Origin: Hymenoscyphus infarciens
Lineage: Eukaryota; Ascomycota; Leotiomycetes; Helotiales; Helotiaceae
Length of the DNA stretch: 64,000 nucleotides
Assembly (NCBI GenBank): GCA_001414345.1
Contig: LLCB01000024.1
Location: 248,001 to 312,000 of the forward strand
Direction of reading: 5' to 3'
The notes below the pieces were generated by a model. It worked only from the letters and a program-made list of their open reading frames with translations, searched no databases and had not been told where the DNA came from. A program made the translations under genes and the position numbers. The first letter of the stretch is position 1, and every line of letters begins with the position of its first letter. Of this stretch, positions 37,592 to 50,676 are shown piece by piece.

Positions 37592-39498
37592 TCAGCGTCC
37601 CTTCATTCTGCTATCCACGATCAAGTACGCATTGATGTGAAATGAAAGTAGATTTGTCTTCTTTTTCAAGCTGCAGAGACGAGCGAGTTTTTTCGAAGTT
37701 GGAGGTGAAAGGTCTTTCATTCCTCTTTTTGTTCTCGCTTCAATGACAGGAGCCAGAGTCTCCGGAAAGTATTGCACGAGTATAAAGGTCTCGGAGCCGT
37801 TCGATACATAAAGCTTCTGCAGATGTATACTCAAAGCGTGATCAGAAGCTATAGCCTCCAGCGAGCCTTTTAGCAAGTATACCAATAGATCATTTCCCTT
37901 CCGCAAATCACCGTTCATCGGAGCTTCGTTTCTCAAGGGAATGCCTCGGGTGACCAACGCACGCTCTGGTTGAAGAAAAGTCGCTGCTAGGAAATCCAAA
38001 AAGGTATCAATATCAGCAATCGTCGTCATGGCACCCAGGGTCTCCCTTACAACGCCCATTGGTTTTCCTTGGATGACATCTAGCTCTCCAGACTGTCCAC
38101 ATCGATCTCCAGATGACCAGGCGCGTTTGAACTGCCATGGCTCTACTTTGAGATAAGTTGCTATTTTTCCTGGGTTGCAAAGTCCGCCGGAACGAAGATA
38201 GATCTGCTTTTCATTCGCTAGACTTTCAACCTACCCTGTGCCCGATATAATTCCCATTCTCGTCAACGATATTGAAGGCCACTGTCGCACCTTGGGTCTT
38301 CGGATCGTTCTACGGGGAGAGCAGCCCTGTTGTTCATTGTAGATGATGCATAAAGGACGGCCATTCGAATGATGAAGTTTCGCCATTCTTTGATGTACTC
38401 TCTGGGCAAGGAAACTCGTGTGTTGAGAGATTATCTTCATCGACCCATATAATCGCTTATGGACTCTCATCGAACCAAGGGCAATGAAGTTATGGAATGG
38501 CCAAGAGCATCAAGGATAGAAGTATCTTTCCTCTGAACCGTGGAAGGAAACACCGACAACGCGCTCACAGTTCCACCACCAAAGTATCTTCTCCAAGACA
38601 AAATATATACCGAAGAGCGTCGTACAATAAGAGCTCCTAAATCTAGGAATCCGAAGATCTTATAAAAAGATACAGCTATAAAATCCAGAGCGGACTCTAG
38701 GTCACTAAGATTTATTAGACAATTCGTTACCAGTGCCGCTACGTCGAAGAGAGAGTAGGTGTTTTAGTGTAAGGACAATGGCGTTTTTCGAAGTCGTCCT
38801 GTCCAGGAGGAAAGGGGTAAGCGACGACCGGTCATATTCGATTGTCCCGGTTAGGCAAAGAGCCCTGGATTTCTCTCTCTCCTTTTGTATTGGAGAAGTG
38901 AAGCTTCCCATCTAACCATTTCTCAACTTCTTCATCAATTTCGAAACAGTGATGATGTTCGCCACCCGTCAATTCTCTCACACCCACCAAGCTGGTGTGT
39001 GCATCTTTATGGTATCCACACCAGAAAGACCCCTTGTTTAAACTTGTCGAAAGATCTTGAAAGGAGTCCCCTACGAGTTTGATAGCTGCTATGGCATCGG
39101 AGGTAAAAACTAAATCGAAATACTCCGGGTCCGCGTTGAAAACTCTCAAGGCTTGTTCTCTGGTTTCGTCGACCTGGATACTTGATAGTTGGGCGGGATC
39201 GGAGGGGGAATATGGGTTTCCATAGAGATTTGAGATCATGGATTGCGAGAATTCGTCAATTAGAGATTTCGCGTAGAGTGTTGTGCCGCCGTGGTCAAGG
39301 TATGTCTTATCTGGGTTTGAGGTCAGTGAATGCTCGTAGTGGTGGGGTGCTGTGCTTGTTATGGATATAGCTGCTTCATTCTCATGGTCGTAGTTGATGG
39401 GTGGGCATCGGGCTGTGAACTATACCAAAAGAAAACTTACTTTGAAGCATGGGGTACTCGCTATCTCGAAATCTTTCAACGGCTTTGTTGTATGCCAT
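37592..39498 (-). pseudogene. Decayed molybdenum cofactor sulfurase (HxB-type, PLP domain)
   Basis: Reads 39498 to 37592. MoCo sulfurase is a PLP-dependent enzyme that adds the terminal sulfur to the cofactor of xanthine dehydrogenase and aldehyde oxidase. Exon 1 (to about 39441) is followed by an intron and KTYLDHGGTTLYAKSLIDEF. Later come KDAHTSLVGVREL, the PLP-lysine region SFYKIFGFLDLGALIVRR, YFGGGTV, LRSGGLCNPGKIATYL and GKPMGVVRETLGAMTT, all in family order. The frame is broken by stops at 38851-38853 (Tyr position) and 38764-38766 (Gln position). It is also broken by frameshifts near 38865, 38490, 38320 and 38230. The C-terminal MOSC domain is not recognisable; a roughly 110-residue unrelated tail ends at 37592. 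No set of introns I tried repairs it. Confidence 0.85.
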
Positions 39499-41316
39499 AT
39501 TTTTTTGTGAATTCAATTGAAGAATAAGGATAAGGGATAAGAATAAGATAGTGTTGAGGGTTGTAGTTGAGATGAATTAGTGTAGATGAGGTAGTGGGGA
39601 AGACGAGAAGAAAGTGAAATAAGGAATCTATAGTGGTTTGTTCCCGAGGTGAATTTTTGAAGGTAGAGTGCAACGTACGACGAGTTTATCTTCCCCGCTT
39701 CGTCTGAATACAGTTGTAAATTACCATGTGGGTTGGTGGATCTTCTACACCAACCTCGTTTAGGTCCGTTTTCAGGAAGGGATGGCCATACAAACTCAGC
39801 GACGGAATTTTCCCAGGTTGGAAAAGAGGCGGAAAGCCTGGTAATCATTGTCCATTGGTATTACTTGCATCCAGATAGCTCTAAGCGGAAACTAACCAAC
39901 CAGCTGCTTCGTTATGGCACAGCGGCACTTGACTTGCGCACCTCCTAAACTTTCAGCCTAACCTTGCTGGGCTGAATCTTCACAATAATCACGAGCCCTA
40001 GATAAGTTCTACCTATGTCATCCCGTAAATCTTTCATTCGGGTTGACGACGGGTAATTCACAAGTAGCTTTTAAGCGAGCCCTGATGGGATTTTCCCAGG
40101 AATTAACCCGTCCGACACAAATATATACACTAATATTAATTACAGTAAGTATATAGTATCCTGTCTTCAATTTTATTGATCGATATGCTAAAACCAGAGT
40201 TAAATGTCTGGTAGAGAACGATAGCACACATTGTGACTTCCCTAAAGGAGTAACATCATACGATTATCATTACTAGGAGCACCATCTTGCATTTACATTC
40301 ATACATATATCGAGGCTGCATGCAGACCAACATAGGAAGGTTTCGTCCTGCAGGCACTTTACCTCAAAGCTCAAAAATAAGGTAACTTCAAAAATCCCAC
40401 TAGGGGGCCCGCATCTCTAGCGTGCACACATCACCACCCTATGTTCAAATAGCTGCGGCATCTCCCTCCCAACCTTCTCCTTCGTCTAACCAAGACGCCT
40501 CAGTCAGCAAGCAGATTTGGTGACAAGTCTCGCCTAGAAAAGAGTCTAACTATAATTGGAAACCACAAGCGAGAAATACAAAACAAAAATCTGACTTTCA
40601 GTAGTAGCAGAAACTGTAGACGCAAGACAACAGTAGCACGAAAACTCGCTGGGCCGACGAGTATCATACCACCAACAATGGAACCGCCCAAGAACCTGCT
40701 CCAATCTCCTTCCCCAGGATATTAAAGCTTGGGCTCACCCGTACATCTCGAAGTAGCGAATCCTTCTCGCCAATCGCCACCCACTCGCCTCGCTAGCGAA
40801 TCACCAACAAGTCACCGACACGAACATCACATGTGCAAGCACCTCTGCACCTCTAACCCCATCGCTCAAAATCGTCGTCAAAACTTTTCAACTTTTTTCC
40901 CCCACCGTTGGATTGTATCTACGCTGACTTTATGTAACATCGCGGACAACGGTCGAAATAATGACGGTGGTCAGCATGGCAGCATGGCAGCATGGAATCT
41001 TGGAATGATCCATATCATATGAAGGTGATAGGCCGAGATCCTGTGCTTACTTTACGATTACACCATCAGAGACGATCCGGTTTCCAGGAGGAAAAAAATA
41101 AAGGAAAGAGGTTTCTGGAAAGTGGTGCTCGGTAAGGTCAATTATACTTTGTTGATTTCTTGTGACGAAAAGGTATCGTAAGAATGAGGTAAGACTTACT
41201 AATTGAGATGCATCGAAAGATACATACAAGGTCTACAGCCACAAAACGGCAAAATCAAAAACGAAAAGTCCTAGTGTGAAGATTCTGTATATTCTTATCA
41301 ACACAAATCAAGGCTA
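39499..41316. other. Intergenic region, no supported gene
   Basis: 1.8 kb between the sulfurase relic and the MFS gene. Only short, overlapping open frames; no domain, tRNA or repeat recognised. Confidence 0.55.
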
Positions 41317-43285
41317 TCAGACAGCCCGAGCATTAAACTGCTTTGCGGCCATCCCTCTATACCTATCCGCACACCTTATCCGTAAGCTCTTCCCCCAGAT
41401 AATTCCAGGTATGATCAAGAGGTTGAGTCCAACTGTCATACATCCAATGCAGGTAAACATCCCATGGAGACCAATAGCATTAGTCCATGGATCTTGAACA
41501 AAAACCACGATCGTAGCCATAACATTACGGACAAACGCCAATCCAATTAGCGCATCACCCAATATCTCTGGATATGAATCTGACAGGTAGGTCAGACTGA
41601 TATCGCCTAACGATATAACAACAAAACCGAAAATACCGATGCCAATACAAGGTACGATCCAATGCAATCCCTATAAATTGACATAAATTAATCAAACGCT
41701 GTGACTGTTGATGAGAGATAACTTACTGATGCAGTACCATATCCATAAACAAACAAACTAATAGGTCCCAAAACAGCAGGCAAGATCGCGCCGTAGAGGC
41801 GAAACTCCGGTTCATACACCCTTTTGTTGCGCCTCGTGAGCCACAAAATAGACCAATCACTGAATGGCCCTCCCCAAGCGAAGCCAAAAACACATCCAAT
41901 AAATGCAGGCATGCATAAAAGACCAATTCCCACTTCATCGAAATTGTATGGAGGAAGAACGAAGAATTGTGCTTCGCTGGTGACGATGACAGAGAACCAG
42001 GAAAGCAGAATACCGTATTGCACCGCGCAATATGCGGTTGATGGAATGGTTGCCAGTATTACGAAGGGATGCCATGTGTGTCGGAATAACTTGCTAAATG
42101 GTGCTTTGCTGGTCGTGACGAATGCGAGACGTTCACGGCGTGATTTCATGGGAATATTGGTGTTAATATTTGCAGGTGGACCGGGGACAAGAGGGGGCGG
42201 CGGGGAAATCTCAAATTTCTCTCCCGATTGGCGTTTAGATGAACCACTATTGGTGTGTGTTGAATCCTCGTTAGATTCCGCTCCTTGATCTCGAGGTATG
42301 AACTTCGTCTCTTCATAGAAAAAGAGGAACAGGAAAACGTTGATTCCGAGAAGGATTGTTGTCCACCAATACATCCACCTCCACCCTTGAGTCAAGGCAA
42401 TTCCTCCGGATGCAACTGGAGCCAGGAAAGACTTGGTATTATCAGAAAAATGTTTCTATAAAATGTGGAAAAAAGAAACTCACTCCGACTGCTACCATCA
42501 GTAGATAGATACCATTCATAGTGCCTCTTTGATGAACGAAAAACATGTCGATAACCTTGGAAGAATTAGTTGTTATATTCTACAACGGCATAGTAAACCT
42601 TACCGTCATCTGAACCAAAGTCTCGCTCACAGCCCCAGAAAGTCCTGAGATGACTTGGGTTGCCACCATTTCACCGTAAGTATTAAGTTTAGCTTGCCAA
42701 ATCGAAGACCCGAAAGTAATTATTGTACTGATGATGTAAACTGGTCTTCTGCCGTATTTTTGAGCAAAGGGGATGAAGAAAATACATCCAACTGCGAGCC
42801 CTGCCGTATTAGCCGCATATGTGATATTGAGCTCCGCCCAAGTCATGCCCAGCTCATCCACATAATTTTGCCAGGCAACTGTGCCAATATCAAGTCTATG
42901 GAAAATGTAAGCAAATCAAATAGCTGGCTGAGAAGAAAATCGCACATTGTAAAAGTCATTAATGCATAAAAAGATATAATAGCGTAGTTGACGTATTTCC
43001 GCCTTTTCGACCAATTCTGTGGCGCGAACAAATTAGCTTCGCACAAATGCTGGGAAGAGACATTCTTACAAGTGGATCATTCGGATCATCTGAAGGTTGA
43101 GGTTGAAATATTATCTGATTTTCTTGATTCTCGCCATGAATTGTTGTGATGGCCGCTGGGTGACATGTTAGAGTCGATGACAGCATATAAGTTCGAGAGT
43201 GTTCACGGGGAGTTTGTTTACACTTACTACCTTGCAACAGGATCGTCCCGGGCGCCACCGGATCTTCGCCCTCTCGCCGTTCCAT
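41317..43285 (-). CDS. Major facilitator superfamily transporter, HOL1-like
   Basis: Seven exons, minus strand: 43285-43228, 43155-43070, 43016-42946, 42895-42604, 42555-42484, 42431-41727 and 41670-41317; 545 aa. All introns are 48-72 bp and all joins keep frame. The cytoplasmic N-terminus ends SDDPNDPLNWSKRRKYVNYA, the classic lead-in to TM1 of fungal MFS carriers. The loop motif after TM2 reads FAQKYGRRPVYIIST (MFS motif A). A central cytoplasmic loop of about 90 residues (EETKFIPRDQ to KLFRHTWHP) separates two six-helix halves. ITYAANTAGLAVGCIFFIPF resembles the HOL1/DHA1 group, whose yeast member carries polyamines and cations; the substrate here is unknown. The 5' splice of exon 6 uses TACCAAG before SFLAPVASGG, which restores the TM5 motif. 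Confidence 0.9.
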
Positions 43286-44621
43286 CTCTTTTGATTAACG
43301 TTCTTGCATCTATTCGCTGTCCGCTGCGGTTGGGTATTGTTGTATTTTTTTTCTCTCTCGATAGGCTTGGCTTGTCTTTTCGCGCTGCCGACCCTGCAAT
43401 GCCGAAGACAATGCGTATAGGTGTATCGGTCGGTGGAAAGTGTCTCAGAAGCAAGGGATTGCAATTCGTTTTGATTTGCTGGGTGGAGGATCGAAGAGAG
43501 ACATGAGGAACAGTTGTAAAGATGCGTGCGGTCACGGTGTAGCGTCACTTGGTTTCCTTCGGATCGATCGGATCTTATCGAAGAGCAATGTGGTCGTGGT
43601 TGCACTCACGTTGTACCTAGGTAGTGCAGCAAATAAACCTTGAATGAAAAGGGGAAGGTGCCGAGGCGGATCCCACAAAAATCCTGATTAAAGTGGCACC
43701 AGCTGATGCATTCCATTGGCCACTGCCCTGGTAATGGCTGGCAGATGTTTCCGTTTCTTCGTACTTCGTATTCATCCTCGAATCGAAACAAAGCCGTTCC
43801 TTACTCCTTCAAAAATCACAGGTGAGACTTGGAGCTTTTGACGCATTTAGTCTTTATATGACTTCTTCTCCAGCTTTTTCGGCCATGTTTTTTTGACCGA
43901 ATGCTGTTGTGCTCGGGGTCTACCTGAGCCTTTTCGACGGATGTTTCGTCCCCTTAAACAACACTATTTTAGCTCCACGGCATTGAGCTGAAGGTATCGT
44001 CCTCAAATAACCCGGGTCTAGCACCATGACAGTACAAGTGAGCAAGAGGCCGATGTATTGACGATAAGGCGGCGATGCGGTGATGCCACATGAAAACTAC
44101 AAAAGTCGTCAAAACAAGCTGATGGAAATGGACTTAGGCATAAAACACGGCGACACCTTTTCCTAACTCCGTTGGATAAATTTTGTACGTCAAGTGAGGC
44201 TCAATTTCATTGACGTAAATTCTCAATAAAACCAACATAAACAGTGCTCTCGGGGGCCCAGAATTTTAAGCTTAAAGATGCGTCAGAACCAAGAATCTCC
44301 TTTGTGAATAGCCTCAAATACCTACCATATAACTTCCACTCCCTTCTCTAACGAAATAGACTGGCAAAGTCCACTTTTAGAGAAATACTTGTTCAAAGAT
44401 CTGCTTCCCTGAACTTTCTTGATCAACTTTGGGGTAGCCTTGGCCGCTTTCCCAAAGGTTGTCCGAACATTAATCTCAAGTTTTGTAGAGTCTTGAAACG
44501 AAAAAAGACAAGGTAACGATATTGAATACGTAGATCCTAGCCGATGATAAGATCTCCGTACTCATCAACTTGCCCGGAAAGGAATGAATAAAATACTTCT
44601 CACTCTATCCTATCCCATCCT
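43286..44621. other. Intergenic region, no supported gene
   Basis: Promoter side of the MFS gene and 3' flank of the dehydrogenase-like gene. Open frames are short shadows; nothing recognised. Confidence 0.55.
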
Positions 44622-46343
44622 TCACTCCTTCTTTGCTCTCTTCGCTTTCAACCCCTCGCCCATAGCCGCCGCCACATCTTCGACATCAAGTCCCCTCTTC
44701 CTCCTTTCAGTCTTCTCCTCTCCTAAAACTGTATCCTCAGCAACAGCACGATACACCTCCGCGATCTCATGAAAGATCCCGGGCGTAGAGGATGCAACTT
44801 CCGGGTCTTCAGATTTGGTAGCCGAAGAGAAGAGTCCTTCCTCGGAATGAGTTTGAGATATTTCTTCCACTGAAAACACCGACATCAGCAGGTGAAAAAT
44901 GATGTGGATGAGGGCCCTTTGCCAAATTCTCAGAGTATGATATGCTCAGTAGATGAAGGGATAAGTTCAAACAAGGACAAAAGGAGTACGTACTTTCTTT
45001 CACCCACCGGTAAGCCTTGGGTGGCATACCCGTGACTCCTCCTTTCGCACGCTTCAACATCCCCGGAGTCTTCTCCTCCATCTCCTTGATCAACAAAGGC
45101 AAAACTCCCACTGGGAAAATATTAGCATTTAATTCCTCATAGAGACAAAAGACGAGAGAAGACAGGTCCTCTCAATAACCGTGCCTCTCGACCCATATGA
45201 CCAGAATCCCAATTCAAAACAATAATGAAGACACACATACAATTTCCAGCAGTAGTAAAAGCCTGCAAACAAAGCGCAGTGAAGCCCTTAGTTGTCGTGG
45301 CAAAACAACACTTCAACCCCGAAGCCGTCCCAACCTCCTCAGAGATATGGTTCAGTCCCAAGGTCTCCTTAAACCCGGTCCACGATCCAGGAAATTCTCC
45401 AGGTAAGGGGCCAGAAATGGGAATACTAGGCTTCGACCATCCCCCCGCACTTTCTCGATGAGAAGAAATCGTCGTCTTTTCAGGGACATCGGAATCTTTC
45501 AACCTTGGAGGACCACCAATAATTCCGCCATCTAGGAAAACGATGAAGGGCGATGAGGTGAAGAGGGAAGCGATTGTGCGGGCGGTACGGGGGGAAATGG
45601 CGTTTAGATCTAGGTAGTAGAGAGGTGTTGATTTGGGGGGTGAGATGGAGTTGAAGGCGGTGGTTATGCGTTGGGCTGTTGTGAGGGCGTCGCGGGGGGG
45701 AACTATCGAGAGAAAGTAATCACTTTTTGAGACGAGGGAAGTGTCGCTGCCGAGATCTTCGATTGAAGCTGTTGTGGCGCGGGTCTTGGTGTCTTCGCTG
45801 GGGGGTTGTTAGATTGGATTTTGTGCAAGTATCTCAAGGGGTGATATGAAAAAGTGACTTTCAGCTTTCAGCTTCAATAAGAGAGCTGGGAGTTGCTCTG
45901 CGTACCCACCTTACTTGTTTTGCGTAAAGCATCACAGGATAATAGAAATTATTGTCCAAGAATGTTTAGAAGAATCAGAAACTCGCATTCTTGATTCTCC
46001 TAAATCTCTCGAGCAATACTTCTTATTACCTTAGGCTGTTTCGCACAATGGAAACAAAGTTCAGAGCAATGCCCAGCTCTTCTATAAGAGGCTGAACATA
46101 AAAGCAACTGGCTAGAGGTCCATAAAATCTCTCAATTGCTAGCTAGTAGAGTGACTCGGTGAACACAAAGTATGACTTTCAATTATGCGTTGGGGAGAAA
46201 CCAATGAAGGAGAGTTGCTTATCCCACCTTCGACCCTCGAGATTCGTCACCACTCGATAGTTGTGAGCGACAAGCAGCTTTGCGATGCCCATTCCCATCT
46301 CACCAATGGATAATATTCCGACGGTTACCAAGGGTGTCGACAT
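44622..46343 (-). CDS. 6-phosphogluconate dehydrogenase-like oxidoreductase (NAD-binding + DUF1932)
   Basis: Four exons, minus strand: 46343-46228, 45797-45241, 45110-44994 and 44869-44622; 345 aa. The N-terminus carries a Rossmann nucleotide-binding start, VGILSIGEMGMGIAKLLVAH (residues 8-27), then VVTNLEGRSEDTKTRA. The middle has the beta-strand DYFLSIVPPRDAL and the substrate-loop region VFLDGGIIGGPP. This order fits the NAD-binding-2 domain of 6PGDH/3-hydroxyisobutyrate dehydrogenase relatives. The C-terminal half (KGFTALCLQAFTTAG, IFHEIAEVYRAVAED) resembles DUF1932. Substrate and pathway are unknown. The first intron is 430 bp, far longer than others here (48-130 bp). The joins across all introns keep frame and give family-like text, so I accept it. 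Confidence 0.85.
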
Positions 46344-48137
46344 ACTGAAGGTGGATCACAAAGGGGTAGAATGAATTGAGAAATAGCAAGTTGTTGATGA
46401 TTATAAAAAGTAGCGGAATCCCGAGATCAGTCCACGTACACAAGTTAATTCCACGTGATTGAAATCACGACACCTCATTGATAGTAGGGGTTGCAATTGG
46501 TGGGAATATAATAGAGATGAACTAACAAAAGGTCCTGCTAACGAGACACCTCACTTGTTTTTGGATGCTCTTGAAAGGAACTATTTCCTGTTGGATATCG
46601 AGCGAGTCTTTCAAAGTCCTCGATAGAGGAAATATATGTTTGCAAGCCAATGCTTGCCTTCCTCTATTGGAAAGAGAGGAACTCCAAGCAAAGTCTCATC
46701 ACTGAGTGATTACAATTCAATTTCACCACATCTTCGGCACAATCAACAGTCATGGAAAAGACCGAATCAATTGCAATTTGACATCCGTGGTAACACAAGT
46801 CCATAGTCCTTAACTTGGATCCCTATAATTCTCTCACCTAGTTTTTCCGAGGCATGTATCTTCAACTGCCTGTAGTTGGCTACTTGCCTTCATACCTACC
46901 TTTTGCCCACGCGCGTGCTAATACAAACACTTGCTCAAGAGCCGGTGGGTTCGTTGGACCGAAGGACGAGTTTGCCAACAAATCCCAAGCACACCCGAGG
47001 GACACAGCAGCAGTTGTATCATTGTGCAGCTTTTGAAGAGCAAGACAGAAGGCCCAATCAACTTCAAAAGTAAGAATTATCCAGTAGTCCAATTCTCTCT
47101 CGATAAACTGTCCTTGTATGACGCACTTCGAAATGCCAGCCTGTATGATGCCTTTCCCTTGTGCCCAAAGGATGCAGTCGATAGTCGTGTTCTCGGGTCG
47201 AAAGGAAGCTGTAAGTTCATCTGGCCTCTCAGACAATACTGATGTTGAAAGAAGGGGGCGGAGTCATGAATCCATCGCAATCCCGATTTCGAAAGGCTCG
47301 GCACAATAAACCATCCGGTGGCTATTCTGGCAGATGAATGGCACGACTCTCGAGGTGATGATTAAACGAAACGGCGGTGGCCAGCTTCTTCATTGCCCCG
47401 TTGGGAAATTCGATTCGATGCGAAATTCGTTCGATGTTGTTGCGAAGAGAAACACGGAACGAAACAAAACTTGGAAGAGAAAAACCTGCGATATATGTGG
47501 GCCCTCGGAAAAATAGATGGCCGATGACCCACCGGGTTTCTCCGTAGCCAATCACACAGCAGTAAGAAAACCAAGCTTCTGTTGTGCAAGGGAAGCTCTC
47601 CTTGTCTCCAAACCCTCCTCCTCCACAGGTGTTCGTAACTAACCTGCTTACTGGATAGAAATGAGCATAACGAGCCTCTCCTGCGATGTTTTTTTTCCAT
47701 CCTTTCACATCTCAACTCGTCTTCTCGTGGCTTTGAAGTTTGGACACGTCTCTTCTTCCCCTCGGTCGGGCTAAAGTTGTGCCTAGGCCGATTTGCTGCA
47801 TGATGGAAAAGGCGAAAGCCTGCGCGCGCTCAGAGCTGTGTGAAACTCATGACGAGACATCGTCGTCGAGAAACTTTCGAGTGAAAGACACACCAAGGAC
47901 GTCTCAGCGATAACTCTCTCCTCACTTTTTTCTACACTTTTTGCCATGTATCTCTCAGGTTCAAACTTCTTCTAAGGTTGCATTCATCTTTTGATCCCGG
48001 GACGACTCGTACGCGGGGTTTCTTTACACTCCGACTCGCCGACTTGCCACTTCCAATTCCATTCACGTCAAGTATAAGGCTCTCGACGAGCAACTGGCGC
48101 CAGTTGAAACCAACAATCTCATTGATATCCGCCAGAG
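46344..48137. other. Intergenic region, no supported gene
   Basis: 1.8 kb between the divergent dehydrogenase-like and P450 genes, so it holds both promoters. Overlapping open frames of 60-128 codons on both strands have no domains. The last 300 bases are the C/T-rich P450 leader. Confidence 0.55.
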
Positions 48138-49892
48138 ATGTCGGACTTCGCTGTTCCCTTCAAGTTGCTATCGACTCTATCCGTCGTGGAGTCGTATGCT
48201 CTTATCAACTACCAGCCAAATCTCCTCTTGTTCTCTCGACCAAGTTACCTCGGCACGTTTTTACAGCTTTGGATCCTACAATTTTTCTTCTGGATCTCAT
48301 GGATTATCATAATATGGCCCAAATTTGTCTCACCAATTAGGAATCTACCGGGACCACCAGAAGACAGTTGGTGGAATGGACAATTTCGTTCTATACTTGC
48401 CTCCACCACTGGAAGTCCAATGGTAAAATGGTAATGGTTTGCTGTCACAAAGTACTATATTACTATAATATTAACTTGTTTCAGGGTCAACGAAATCCCA
48501 AACGATGGACTGATATACTATCGGGGTATCCTCAATGTAGAAAGATTGATCCTCACCTCCCCAAAAGCTATCGCGGAAGTCCTTACAACGAACTCATACG
48601 ACTTCATTCGACCAACCCAACTCACCGCAGTCCTAGGTCGCGTCTTGGGAGTTGGCGTTTTACTGGCCGAAGGAGAGGAACATAAATTTCAAAGGAAGCA
48701 CCTCCTCCCAGCGTTTGCCTTCAGGCATATCAAAAATTTGTACCCAATTTTCTGGTCAAAGTCCAGAGAAAATGTACACAAGATGGCTGAGAACATTTCA
48801 GAAGGGGGAGTGAACAAGGAATTGATCACGGACTCCGAAAAAGGACGGGAGGTTGACACCGAAGATACGACGGCTGTCATGGAAGTAGGATCATGGGCCT
48901 CAAGAGCAACTCTCGATATCATTGGTGTTGCGGGTATGGGAAAGGATTTCAATGCCATTCAAGACCCGGATGCTTTACTTGCCAGGACTTACCAGAAGAT
49001 CTTCGCACCAACAAAGGGTCAAATGCTTCTTGGGATATTGGGCATGGTACTCCCTGGATGGCTTGTCAACAATCTACCCATTGCTAGAAATAACGACATG
49101 AATCAAGCTTCTGCCACTATTCGGGATCTCTGCCGACGAGAAATCAAAGAGAAGAAAGAGAAGCTTGAAAAGGGTGCAGCCCCAGATGTTGACATTCTCA
49201 GCATTGCCTTGGGAAGCGGTGGTTTCACAGACGAGAACCTCGTGGACCAAATGATGACTTTCCTCGCTGCTGGCCATGAGACCACTGCATCATCGATGTC
49301 CTGGGCAATCTACATGCTCTGCCTCCACCCAGAAATTCAAACAAAACTACGTGCCGAAATCCGTGAACATATTCCCAACTTGAGCGAGGATATTGGTAGT
49401 CAACAAATCGATCGCATGCCATACCTAAACGCAGTATGCAGCGAAGTCCTACGCTACTACCCACCAGTCCCTCTCACACCAAGGATCGCCGCCCGAAATA
49501 CCACCATCGTAGGACAAAAGATTCCCAAAGGAACCCGAGTTATGCTCATCCCATGGGCAATCAACCGCTCCGAAGCGCTCTGGGGAAAGGACGCACAAAA
49601 GTTCAACCCCGATCGTTGGTTACCTTCAGAATCGAATCCATACAGTGCTAATGGGGGTGCGCCATCGAACTATGCGTTCCTCACTTTCCTTCATGGACCC
49701 AGGAGTTGTATTGGACAAAGTATGGCTAGGGGTGAGTTTGCTTGTTTGTTGGCTACTTGGGTTGGGATGTTTGAGTTTAGTTTGTATGACAAGAGGGAGA
49801 TGGTGGAGGAGAATATGGTTATAAAGGGGGGTGTTACTGCGAGACCTTCGAAGGGGTTGTGGGTTAGGACGAAGGTTGTTCCTGGTTGGTAG
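48138..49892 (+). CDS. Cytochrome P450 monooxygenase, microsomal
   Basis: Two exons, 48138-48430 and 48485-49892 (intron 54 bp), 566 aa. The N-terminus has a membrane anchor at about residues 37-62 (TFLQLWILQFFFWISWIIIIW) followed by the Pro-rich hinge RNLPGPPED. The I-helix oxygen-binding motif is AGHETTASSMSW, the K-helix ExxR is EVLRYYPPVPLTPR, the PERF-region is KFNPDRWLP, and the haem loop is FLHGPRSCIGQSMAR with the thiolate cysteine. All catalytic motifs are intact and the length is normal for a class E microsomal P450. It should need NADPH-P450 reductase. The substrate is unknown, and no biosynthetic cluster surrounds it, so a xenobiotic or lipid-hydroxylation role is as likely as secondary metabolism. 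The intron 5' site was chosen as AAATG|GTAATG because only that gives W-VNEIPNDGLIYYRG in frame. Confidence 0.93.
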
Positions 49893-50676
49893 ATTTTTTT
49901 TCTCTCGAAATGTTTATATATTATTGGTCTTCGTATGTTCTCAGTGTGAAAAAAAAATCCTGGACTCTTCTGCTGGTGGTCCTGTAGGGAATGACTGGAA
50001 TGGAGCATTCAATGTGTTTCCTTATCATCCAGGCAATTGGACAGACACCCTTGAGGCCAAGCTCTGAGTTATGTTGCCTTTGTAGAATCAAGTCCGCTGT
50101 CAATAATGCCGAGGAGGCACGAAAGTATGATTTCAATTCCATAATTATGATATTCTTTCCCTGATCAATCTTGTTAGCGTTTAGGCCTGTTATCGTTGTT
50201 CCTGCTGTTGGGGCAGGAACTACCCTAGTCACATATTGTACAGGCAGGATCTCGGGCTCTACGCCTCTGTCACTGTCACTCCTGCATGCAATTCCATCAC
50301 CACCATCGATTCCTTGACCTCTGTCTACCAATTAAGAGGTCATGATATCGCTTCCGTACTACACGCGCAAACACACCTTTTATACAATATACCTTGCGTT
50401 TACCACGCGGTGATTGCCCCAACTCAGCGCCGCCACCACGATAAGGTTTCGACGACAAGTGGATGAGTTCCAGTTTCTCATACCTGGTGCAGGGGGGTCG
50501 ACTTGGTCGGGTCGAGGAGGTGCGACTTTCAATCTCGACGAGGTGATGATGTCGCGGGATGAAGTCAGGGAAGAAGCGACCTCGACCTCGAAATATGGCC
50601 TCCGTTGTACGTTGATCGATGGGTACAACGTTGATCGATGGGATATTCCCTAATCGAGGTGCTTCTTCCGGCTTTG
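49893..50676. other. Intergenic region, no supported gene
   Basis: 3' flank of the P450 gene. At 50617-50645 the 14-bp string GTTGATCGATGGG(T/A)A occurs twice in tandem. Nothing else recognised. Confidence 0.5.
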
